A stretch of DNA of 64,000 nucleotides from Onishia niordana (lineage in GTDB: Bacteria > Pseudomonadota > Gammaproteobacteria > Pseudomonadales > Halomonadaceae), in assembly GCF_004798965.1 (NCBI RefSeq), contig NZ_SDSD01000001.1, forward strand, positions 904,554-968,553. Reading direction: 5' to 3'. Under the pieces are notes generated by a model. It saw only the letters and a list, made by a program, of their open reading frames with translations. It ran no database searches and was not told the origin of the DNA. Shown in pieces: positions 52,554 to 59,394 of the stretch (within the stretch, counting starts at the first letter, position 1; each line of letters starts with the position of its first letter). The position numbers were made by a program, and so were the translations under genes.

Positions 52554-52778
52554 AGTTGTTGCATAACTAATAGTGATATCATTGAGGTATTGGAAGCTGC
52601 GCATATAAGCCCATACTCAGGAGCTCAGTCAAATAGGCTAGATAACTCGCTGTGCTTGCGAGTGGATATTCACCGTCTATTTAATAAACTCTTGCTAAAC
52701 ACCGACCCTGAGGCCAGCGTAGTAAGGCTCAGCGACGTCATAAAAAAGATCGTCACTATGGGAGCCTCGAAGGATTGA
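52554..52778 (+). pseudogene. HNH endonuclease C-terminal fragment
   Basis: About 74 codons after an in-frame TGA, reading CCITNSDIIEVLEAAHISP, then SNRLDNSLCLRVDIHRLF. This is the last part of an HNH domain (CxxT, EAAHI, DIHxLF as Cys, His and His-type catalytic and zinc positions) of the kind found in restriction-like HNH proteins. The N-terminal part is absent, so it is a remnant abutting the umuC fragment. Confidence 0.75.
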
Positions 52779-52916
52779 GGATTACAAAAGGGCGAGTTAA
52801 AGCTTCAAAATATCTATTGAGCCAGCACTTTAGGACATTCGTTAAGCGCCAAGTCGGTTAGGTGGCCGTGTTCAATGCAACGGCTTTTTAATTAACTTGC
52901 TCGAATATGGAAAACT

Positions 52917-53585
52917 ATGTGCGGCCGTTGCGCCCTTTATAGCAATTACCCCAGCCTGGCAAGTTCCCTCAAGCTGCCTCTGGCCGAGGGCGAGCTCTCG
53001 CTTTGCTACAACGTCGCGCCAGGCACTTGGATTAACGCGGTGCGCCGGCACGACGACAGCGGCCAGCTGAGCCTGGATGCGGTGTAGTGGGGCTACCGAC
53101 CACACTGGGCCGATGACAAGGCCCCACAGCCGATCAACGCCACCGTCGAGAAGGTCGCTACCTCGCACTACTTCCGCGGTGCCTTTTCCCATCACCGCTG
53201 CCTGGTGCCGGCAGACGGCTGGTACGAATGGCTCACCATTGACGGTCGCAAGAAGCCCCACTACTTGACCCGCCGCGACGGTGATCCGTTATGGTTCGCC
53301 GGTATCTGGACGCATCGCCCGGACGGCAAACCCGGTTGCGCCATCCTCACCGAACCCGGCCGCGGCGTCGCCAAGGCGATCCACCCGCGCATGCCGCTGA
53401 CCCTCGACCAGCAGAGCCTGGAGCCCTGGCTCGATCCCGATCTGACCGACCGCGAGACCATCCGCCACCTGGTCCATCACCTCCCGCACGAGCAGCTGAT
53501 CCACTGGCTGGTGAGCACCCGGGTCAACAAGCCGGTGGTGGATGATCCGGCGCTGATTGAGCCTCTCAAGCCTTCCGCGCCATAG
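52917..53585 (+). pseudogene. SRAP (YedK/HMCES-type) abasic-site protein, broken by one amber codon
   Basis: SRAP proteins crosslink to abasic sites in single-stranded DNA through Cys2. Here MCGRCALYSNYP keeps the catalytic Cys2, CYNVAPG keeps the conserved Asn, WYEW the Glu, and HPRMPL the His, across 222 codons with a normal end. Codon 57 (53085-53087) is TAG, just before the WGYRP motif. A CAG to TAG change would explain it. The rest shows no frameshift. With no readthrough the product is a 56-residue stub. It is near umuC, which fits a DNA-damage cassette. Confidence 0.85.
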
Positions 53586-53611
53586 GCGCCCACGACAAGG
53601 AACGTTCTACC

Positions 53612-54127
53612 ATGACACCTCCCCAGAGCCAGTCTCGTGACGATGAGATCAAGCGGGCCATCGAGGCCTATCTGCAGGCCCGCAAGGCAATACTCGCGCT
53701 GGGCCGCGAAGTGCCGGAGAGAATCGGCGGCAACGACAACATCATCGGCCGCATCGGTGAGTTCCTCGGCCTGCGCTTCCTGGAGTCGCGCGGGCAGCGC
53801 CCCGAGATGGTCGAGGAGTCCTCCAATCCCGGGTACGACCTGGTAGAGGGCGACTGCCGCACCCAGGTGAAGGCCATCACTCAGGAGAACCAGCGCGGTC
53901 GCACCGTACGCCTGACGCCCGGCTGGACGCAGTTTCTGTTGATCGAGCTGGGTGAGCACTACACGCCTATCCGCATTGGATTGATCAGCCTGGCGCAGCA
54001 CCAGCAGGCCATCGCCGCACGCTTCGCGCGCACGGCGACACCGGTGGTCAGCCTAAGCATGCTCGGCCCCAGGGGACTGATCGGTCGCTATGGCGAGGTG
54101 TTTAGTTGCGCCGAGGTCGAGATCTGA
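53612..54127 (+). CDS. Putative PD-(D/E)XK-like protein (DUF6998-like)
   Basis: A 171-residue protein that I cannot name with confidence. The central part reads IIGRIGEFLGLRFLESRG, then SSNPGYDLVEGDCRTQVKAI: a Glu, an Asp and a Gln-x-Lys (E...D...QVK) arranged like the active site of PD-(D/E)XK nucleases. Members of the DUF6998 group look similar. The segment after it (WTQFLLIELGEHYTPIRIGLI) is a typical beta-strand pair of that fold. It is 26 bases after the SRAP gene and converges on umuC, 9 bases away. Could be a restriction-type enzyme without a methylase neighbour, or an SOS-linked nuclease. Confidence 0.6.
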   Translation: MTPPQSQSRDDEIKRAIEAYLQARKAILALGREVPERIGGNDNIIGRIGEFLGLRFLESRGQRPEMVEESSNPGYDLVEGDCRTQVKAITQENQRGRTVRLTPGWTQFLLIELGEHYTPIRIGLISLAQHQQAIAARFARTATPVVSLSMLGPRGLIGRYGEVFSCAEVEI

Positions 54128-54136
54128 GACGCTCCA

Positions 54137-55417
54137 CTACTTGGCCTTGGCACTGGGCAGTTCCGGCCAACGGGTGCTCCAGCGCGGTGAGCGATTCGCG
54201 CAGCGCAGGTGCCACGCCGCGTTGGGAGAGGGCATCCCGAGTTTGACGGTGCCGCGCCCCATGCGCTGGTTGAGGGCATCCAGGGTCGCCATCAGTCTCT
54301 CGCTGCGCTCCCGCTCCTCGGCACTCTGGGGCGACTCCAGCAACGACAACTGCTGACGGTTGGCGTCGATCAGATCGATCAGCATCACCCCGGCCTTCAT
54401 GAAGCGGTAGTGCGACCGGTAGATGGCCTCGAAGGCCTGGCTGACGGCGCGCAGGATCTCACGACTGTCGTCGGTGGGCCGCTCCAGCTCCACCACGGCA
54501 CCGGGCGAGTATTGTGGCAGGTCAGGCCGATGGCGGTTGGTCTTGAGGAAGACGTAGACGGCCCTGGTCAGGCTGTCCTGGGCGCGCAGCTTCTCGGCAC
54601 CGCGCTGGCCGAACTGGCGTAGCGCCTCGTGGATCTCATTACGGTTGTCGGTCAGCTTGCCGAAGGAGCGCGAGGTCATGATCCGCTGGCGGGGCTCGTC
54701 GGAGTCGTTCATCTCGATACAGGGGATGCCGCTCAGCTCCAGGGCGGTGCGCTCCAGGGTGACCGAGAAGCGCCGACGTATCGCTTTGGGATCGGCCTGC
54801 GCCAGGTCCCAAGCGGTGTGGATCCCCATCAGTGCCAGTCGCTCCACCAGACGATGGCCCACGCCCCAGACATCGCCCAGCTCAACCCGCTGCAGCAAGC
54901 TTGACGTGTCGGCGCTGCCCGCTGACAGCACGCACACCCCGCGGTAGGCGGGCACCTTCTTCGCCGCCCGATTGGCCAGCTTGGCCAGGGTTCGCGTCGG
55001 CGCCACCCCGACACTTACCGGAATGCCGGTGAAGCGGCGTACCTTGTGGTGGAGCTCCCGGCAGTGGGTCAGCAGTTGGTCTTGGCCGAAGTCGTCGAAG
55101 CGCACGAACATCTCGTCGATCGAGTAGGGCTCCACCCCGGTGGAGAACTCCTCCAGCACTGACTGAACGCGGGCCGACATGTCGCCGTACAGCTCGTAGT
55201 TCGACGAGAGCAGACGGATGCGTCCCTGCCGCAGCAGCGCCTTGAGCTCGAAGGCTGGGGTGCCCATCTCCACCCCCAGCACCTTGAGCTCGTTGGAGCG
55301 GGCGATCACGCAGCCATCGTTGTTTGACAGCACACCGACCGGCAGCCCCTCCAGCCGGGGCTGGAAGACCCGCTCGCAGCTGACGTAGAAGTTGTTGCAG
55401 TCGATCAGGCCAATCAT
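54137..55417 (-). CDS. umuC: DNA polymerase V catalytic subunit, intact
   Basis: Y-family translesion polymerase. The 426-residue protein has all parts: [19 protein letters not shown] (first metal Asp), [11 protein letters not shown] (Asp-Glu), [49 protein letters not shown] and the C-terminal clamp motif QLSLLE. An in-frame ATG upstream at 55462 was rejected since it lies within umuD. It starts 2 bases past the umuD stop. The 3' half is equal in length to the displaced remnant at 45847, and the 20 bases at 54966-54985 repeat the edge of that remnant, so this gene may be a chimera of native 5' and element-borne 3' sequence. Confidence 0.96.
   Translation of the reverse strand: MIGLIDCNNFYVSCERVFQPRLEGLPVGVLSNNDGCVIARSNELKVLGVEMGTPAFELKALLRQGRIRLLSSNYELYGDMSARVQSVLEEFSTGVEPYSIDEMFVRFDDFGQDQLLTHCRELHHKVRRFTGIPVSVGVAPTRTLAKLANRAAKKVPAYRGVCVLSAGSADTSSLLQRVELGDVWGVGHRLVERLALMGIHTAWDLAQADPKAIRRRFSVTLERTALELSGIPCIEMNDSDEPRQRIMTSRSFGKLTDNRNEIHEALRQFGQRGAEKLRAQDSLTRAVYVFLKTNRHRPDLPQYSPGAVVELERPTDDSREILRAVSQAFEAIYRSHYRFMKAGVMLIDLIDANRQQLSLLESPQSAEERERSERLMATLDALNQRMGRGTVKLGMPSPNAAWHLRCANRSPRWSTRWPELPSAKAK
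54966..54985. repeat. Putative right attachment repeat inside intact umuC
   Basis: GCCCGATTGGCCAGCTTGGC matches 46676-46695 at 18 of 20 bases in direct orientation. The two copies lie 8,290 bases apart, and both encode the same umuC codons, so simple paralogy could also produce the match. Confidence 0.5.
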
Positions 55418-55419
55418 GG

Positions 55420-55860
55420 CTACACCGGGTACTCGTGGATGACCGAACGCACCACGCCCCACACCTGGCAGTCGAGATCCTCCAGCGGGATCGGTGGGTA
55501 GGCCGGGTTGGCCGAGCAGAGATAGGGATGCCGCCCCTTCAGCTGGTAGCGCTTCACGGTGATCTCGCCCTCCACCAGCGCCACTAGGATGTGACCTGGC
55601 CGGGGCTCGATGGAGCGGTCGATCAGCAGCAGGTCACCGTCTTGAATGCCCAGGGAATCCATGCTGTCGCCGGTGACGGTCATAAAGAAGCTGGCCGAGG
55701 GCCGCTTCACCAGGCGCTCGTTGAGGTCCAGGGTCCGCCCCTCGTAGTCTTGGGCCGGGCTCGGGAAGCCGGAGATTCCGGCCCGCGTCAGTGCCAGCGG
55801 GTGGGGCAGCGCCATGGACGGCGGCGTCGGATGGGCGGGTATCAAGCTCTCGATGGTCAT
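55420..55860 (-). CDS. umuD: DNA polymerase V subunit, self-cleaving
   Basis: Serine-Lys autoprotease that, after RecA-stimulated self-cleavage, binds UmuC to form Pol V. The 146-residue protein shows [11 protein letters not shown] after the cleavage place, TGDSMDSLG (nucleophile Ser), DGDLLLIDR and ITVKRYQL (Lys of the dyad). The dipeptide at the expected cleavage place is Ser-Gly instead of Cys-Gly or Ala-Gly. Start chosen at 55860 for the GAGGAG site. A LexA box lies 19 bases upstream and makes it SOS-controlled. Operon umuD-umuC. Confidence 0.95.
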   Translation of the reverse strand: MTIESLIPAHPTPPSMALPHPLALTRAGISGFPSPAQDYEGRTLDLNERLVKRPSASFFMTVTGDSMDSLGIQDGDLLLIDRSIEPRPGHILVALVEGEITVKRYQLKGRHPYLCSANPAYPPIPLEDLDCQVWGVVRSVIHEYPV

Positions 55861-55878
55861 CGGGCATCTCCTCTTTGA

Positions 55879-55898
55879 TACTGTCATTTTATACAGTA
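55879..55898 (-). promoter_or_regulatory. LexA (SOS) box for umuDC
   Basis: TACTGTATAAAATGACAGTA on the minus strand is a perfect CTGT-N8-ACAG palindrome with matching TA flanks, 19 bases before the umuD start. It is the best SOS box I could find in the window. Confidence 0.93.
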
Positions 55899-56023
55899 TT
55901 TGACGGTGGCGACACCATGCCCTCGATCAGCAGCGGGAACCTAGGCTTTGGCAGACGGCTGAGGGAGGGAGTAGGCTAAGTTCCATAAGAACCACACCAA
56001 GGACCACCTCGCAGGGAGATACC

Positions 56024-56677
56024 ATGGCCGACAGCAGGGAAGCCCGCTTCCAGCAGGGCATCATCGAGGCCATGACGGCCCAGGGCTGGAAGGTCGGAAC
56101 GGCCAGCGGCTACGACTGTTCGTCGGCGCTTTTCACCGAGGACCTGCTCGGCTATGTACGTGAGGCCTGGCCCGAGCGCTGGGAGAAATTCTGCAAGGCC
56201 AACCTCCAGGCGCCGGAGAAGGTGTTTGTGCAGAAGGTGGTGCGCGAGCTTGAGCGGGCCGGCACCCTGGAGGAGGCCGAGGGCGACTACGGCCTTACCC
56301 CGGTAAGCGACGTGGGCTCAGGCAAGTCCACGACCCGGAGAAGCAGCGCCTGGCCGAGATCATCGACCGGCTCAACGACCTCTACGGCGCCGAGGTCAGC
56401 GACGACGACAAGCTGCACTTCACCAACGGTATCGCCGACCGCATCGAACGCGACGAGGCGGTGATGGCCCAGGTGCGCAACCACAGCGAGGACCAGGTGA
56501 TGCATGGCCTCTTCACCCAAGAAGGTGACCGGCGCCGTGCTCGATGCCCTCAACGACCACGAGAAGCTCAGTATGCCGCTGTTGGAGGACGAGGCGACGG
56601 GGAGGAAGTTCGCGCTGTTGGTCCTAAAACTACTGGCAGACCGGTCTCGTCAAATCACACGATGGCTAGAACAATGA
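56024..56677 (+). pseudogene. Collapsed type I restriction enzyme hsdR remnant
   Basis: The first about 95 codons read as the N-terminus of an HsdR-like protein (EARFQQGIIEAMTAQGWKV, TEDLLGYVREAWP, VQKVVRELERAGTLE). Then, after 56314 and in another frame, the C-terminal end follows (KQRLAEIIDRLNDLYGAEVSDD, DEAVMAQVRNHSEDQVMHGL), with a second frameshift near 56520 before VLDALNDHEKLSMPLLED and a stop at 56675. The whole motor and nuclease centre, some 800 codons, is deleted. HsdR is normally about 1,000 residues. No hsdS or hsdM survives nearby. Confidence 0.82.
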
Positions 56678-56702
56678 CCGGTTTCGACCCACAGCGGTCA
56701 TA
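56673..56702. repeat. Eroded GACCG...CGGTC dispersed repeat
   Basis: AATGACCG (56673-56680) and CGGTCATA (56695-56702) pair at 7 of 8 bases. The 15 bases CGACCCACAGCGGTC (56685-56699) recur exactly at 59131-59145. Related GAACGTCC...GGCCGG fragments lie at 57853-57884, 59064-59093 and about 63012-63031. Confidence 0.55.
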
Positions 56703-56925
56703 ATGAAAAAGGCAGCAAGCACATTCATTGAGGGTATGCATGATGATCGATGTTATGTACCCAGGCTTTACGAAATTTTATATACTTCCGTGCCTTAAAG
56801 GCTGTGCATTCGAGCGGCATAGCATTCTTAAAAGCAAGTGTTAGTGAAATTTAATAAGTGAACTTTCTCTAAAACCACTATCAGGTAAAATCGTTCTCCT
56901 GTAGTTCGCCTGGAGTTTCAAGACA

Positions 56926-57834
56926 ATGTTTGAAGAATATCTGAAGAAAACAAGAAGCTACTTGAAGTGTGCATGGTCAAAATTTTCAAGGTTCAACAGG
57001 GGAAGTAAGAAGTTGTTGCTTATTCCTTCATACATGACCCTTTTTGTAGTAATGGTTGCATTTTTTCTCGCGATCAGTAAGGATTTTGGGAAACTTTCTC
57101 TAAATGAGATAGGAGATTTCTTTGCTGGCTTTGCTGGCGTTTTAGCTTTTATGTGGATAATTGTTACGGTTCTGCTTCAGAATAGAGATTTAAATCTTCA
57201 GTACGAAGAAATTAAAGATATGAGAGCTGCCTCTGAAAGCCAAGCTCGCTCTCTTCTTTCTGCAGAAGTTTTTAAGGCTCTTGAATATGTAAATCAGCAG
57301 TTCGCACAGAAAGCCTCATATATTGAGGAGAGGCGAGACATTATAGATGAGGAAATTAAAGGCTTTATGGTCCAATTTCCATCTGATCGTAGTCCAGAAA
57401 CTCCCTTTAAGGCCAGGCTCGATATAAGTGAGGTTTGGGGGTATTTTAAAAAAAAGAGTGTTGATGGGTTGTATTTGGATCTGGATGACTTAAAGGCTGA
57501 TTTTGATTATGAGGCATACCTAAAATTGCAAACAATAAATTCTCAGATTGATTTGGCGTTAAGCTCTGTTGAGTCAATGGTTGTAAATATATCTCCTGAG
57601 ATAGAAACCCAGGTTTGGGAAAATATCTTCGCTACAGAAAAGCAGCTCATGATTGAGTGGTATAGAGAGTTTTTCCCTGTATTAAAACATCTGGAGTTTT
57701 CCGTGCGTCAAGCAATTGTTAAGTATGAAATTGGTAATGAGTTTAATCGCCAGTTTATCGCGGCATCGCTAAAGGAAGAAGAGCTTGATAAAACTTCAAA
57801 GCAGTCGTGCGACGCAAGCACCGCCACTGTTTGA
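56926..57834 (+). CDS. Putative abortive-infection-type membrane protein (AbiC-like)
   Basis: A 302-residue protein with two N-terminal membrane segments (about 31-52 and 66-86), the second reading DFFAGFAGVLAFMWIIVTVLLQ. It is followed by a charged coiled-coil stretch (NLQYEEIKDMRAASESQ) and a helical C-terminal domain. GDFF(A/G)G followed by a membrane helix and QYEEI-like coil is a pattern I recall from putative phage abortive infection proteins (PF16872). Codon use is A/T-rich, unlike the core genome. Function is not shown by motif; the place next to other defence genes supports the idea. Confidence 0.6.
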   Translation: MFEEYLKKTRSYLKCAWSKFSRFNRGSKKLLLIPSYMTLFVVMVAFFLAISKDFGKLSLNEIGDFFAGFAGVLAFMWIIVTVLLQNRDLNLQYEEIKDMRAASESQARSLLSAEVFKALEYVNQQFAQKASYIEERRDIIDEEIKGFMVQFPSDRSPETPFKARLDISEVWGYFKKKSVDGLYLDLDDLKADFDYEAYLKLQTINSQIDLALSSVESMVVNISPEIETQVWENIFATEKQLMIEWYREFFPVLKHLEFSVRQAIVKYEIGNEFNRQFIAASLKEEELDKTSKQSCDASTATV

Positions 57835-57881
57835 GGTGTTACATGACCGCATTCTGAACGTCCGGTCTTAGCCGGATAGCG

Positions 57882-57902
57882 ACGGCATAGCCTCTATGCC
57901 GT
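57882..57902. other. Intergenic hairpin between the AbiC-like and HNH-like genes
   Basis: ACGGCATAG (57882-57890) pairs with CTATGCCGT (57894-57902). There is no T-run, so it may be a weak terminator between these convergent genes or part of an eroded repeat at 57853-57884. Confidence 0.45.
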
Positions 57903-57999
57903 TGCTGGCTCCTGCTAGACCGTTGTCTGGCTCAACCATGACCAATTCACCTCAAGATGGCCGGATTTCATGCACCGCGGAATAGATGCTTAGAATGGT

Positions 58000-58830
58000 T
58001 TATATCAGAGACTTGCTAGTTGTACAAAGGTAATCCGTTAGCATGTAAAACTGGTTCCCCTCTAGCTCTATGAAAGGAAATGGCGCATATTTAACGTTTG
58101 ATACCGATATATTGAGTGTGAGATTTTTTGAAGTTTCTTCAAGTTTTGAAGCCTGTGCAGGATAAGTGGATTTGTCTTTTTCAGTAATCATAAAGGCTAT
58201 GGGGTGAAAAGAAAGCAAGCTTAGCTTCGATGTGAGTCCGTCATTAAAAAAACCAACAAGCTTTGCGCTCAGATGACGTTCATAAGGATAAAACCAGTAA
58301 TAGAAATCATGAGTGTCGAATACTCTTCTATCATCATTCATGACATAAGATTTTAGTGGGTCGAAGTAAGTCGAGCTAACTTGTTCTTTCTGGCACTCGA
58401 TGGAGGATGTCGCAGATAAGATGTGCCCCGTCATAGCTCTGAGATATTTTGAAACATCAAATCTGACGCTAGCCCACGGGTAAATGGAATGGCCCGCATA
58501 GTAAGCAACCACCTGATCAGAGATGGCTCGATGTACTCTTTTTACCTCATCGTCTCCGCTGCCAATTCTTTCACCGTTGCAAGTCTGGCATATAGTCCTG
58601 AACTTACTACCGTTGGGAGACCGTATCCCTTTAATTTTCCTTTCTAAGTTCATGCCAGATACTTCTGTTATGAGGTGCTGTTCCGTTTTTGTTACCGTAA
58701 TTGACCCCTGTGGAGGAACATGGTCTAAGACAAGTTTTCCGTATTCACCACATATGACGCAGTAACCTCGAGATTGCCCTTTTCCAACATGCTTGAATCG
58801 TTTAGACAAATCTTTAGCGTAATTCCCCAT
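58000..58830 (-). CDS. HNH-nuclease-like protein with CxxC zinc pairs
   Basis: A 276-residue protein whose first 90 residues hold a plausible HNH fold: GYCVICGEYGKLVLDHVPP with Cys24, Cys27 and the Asp36-His37 pair, then RTICQTCN with Cys81, Cys84 and Asn85. This resembles HNH_5-type nucleases common in defence islands. The remaining 180 residues have no known motif (for example HDFYYWFYPYERHLSAKLVGFF), and may bind a target or partner. It is the only minus-strand gene between umuD and the integrase, and is A/T-rich. Whether it is a nuclease effector or homing enzyme is open. Confidence 0.6.
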   Translation of the reverse strand: MGNYAKDLSKRFKHVGKGQSRGYCVICGEYGKLVLDHVPPQGSITVTKTEQHLITEVSGMNLERKIKGIRSPNGSKFRTICQTCNGERIGSGDDEVKRVHRAISDQVVAYYAGHSIYPWASVRFDVSKYLRAMTGHILSATSSIECQKEQVSSTYFDPLKSYVMNDDRRVFDTHDFYYWFYPYERHLSAKLVGFFNDGLTSKLSLLSFHPIAFMITEKDKSTYPAQASKLEETSKNLTLNISVSNVKYAPFPFIELEGNQFYMLTDYLCTTSKSLI

Positions 58831-59394
58831 CTTCTTTTATCCATTTCCTTTATAATTAAAGATTAAGCGTAGCGCAACACCTTAACAATGTCGATTACAT
58901 ATCGTTCAGCAGGAGCATGGACTTCTGCTTCTGGCATGCGGTTCTTCACGCGGCCGGATGGTGGGTGCCTAGTACTAGGGAGGATTATCACTTTGCGATT
59001 TTCAGTTACGGCTTCACTTCCACTACTAGGACACGCGTGTTGCGGGCGCAATATCAGCATCCACTGAACGTCCACTTCTGGCCGGATGCCGAGATTTAGA
59101 TTATGCTGATGGATAAGTTTCGGCAGCTGACGACCCACAGCGGTCTCTTGAAGCTGACTCAAAACGGCCTGTAGCGAACATTGCGAACCAGTGATTGTGC
59201 AATGCCTATTGTCTATTCAATAGAAGAAGCTCGATACATCGAGCTGTTAGTGCATGGGACGCAGTTAAAATACCGGGCATTTCGTGAACACTTAAGTAGG
59301 TGGTCTATGCAAAATTAAGTCAATAAAAAATTTGAATGGCGTACAATATAATTTTCTAAGTGGTGTTTTCGAGATCAGGGGATGAGGTGGATGA
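58831..59394. other. Intergenic stretch with eroded repeats, upstream of gajA-like gene
   Basis: About 560 bases with no clear gene. Pieces of a dispersed repeat occur at 59064-59093 and 59131-59145. A 38-codon frame (59202-59318, MPIVYSIEEARYIEL...) lacks a ribosome site and may be a fragment. The last 90 bases are very A/T-rich and likely hold the promoter of the Gabija-like operon (TACAATATAAT near 59341). Confidence 0.5.

Larger units (their letters stand above)
46696..54985 (+). mobile_element. Putative GInt/Tn554-type element inserted in umuC
   Basis: The left edge is clear: umuC similarity ends at 46695, and a three-gene recombinase operon starts 104 bases later. Published GInt elements carry a recombinase operon at one end, a cargo region, an A/T-rich far end and imperfect direct repeats, and related integron-like elements are known to enter rulB (a umuC homologue) in Pseudomonas. 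The right edge is uncertain. I place it at the matching codon of the intact umuC, because of the 20-base direct repeat at 54966-54985. A shorter element ending in the A/T-rich stretch 51617-52077, or a longer one reaching past 64000, is possible. Confidence 0.5.

Noticed and set aside
53085..53087. Pyrrolysine or selenocysteine-like recoding at the SRAP amber codon
   Set aside because: TAG recoding to pyrrolysine is not expected in this group and no downstream insertion element is seen; a nonsense mutation is simpler.
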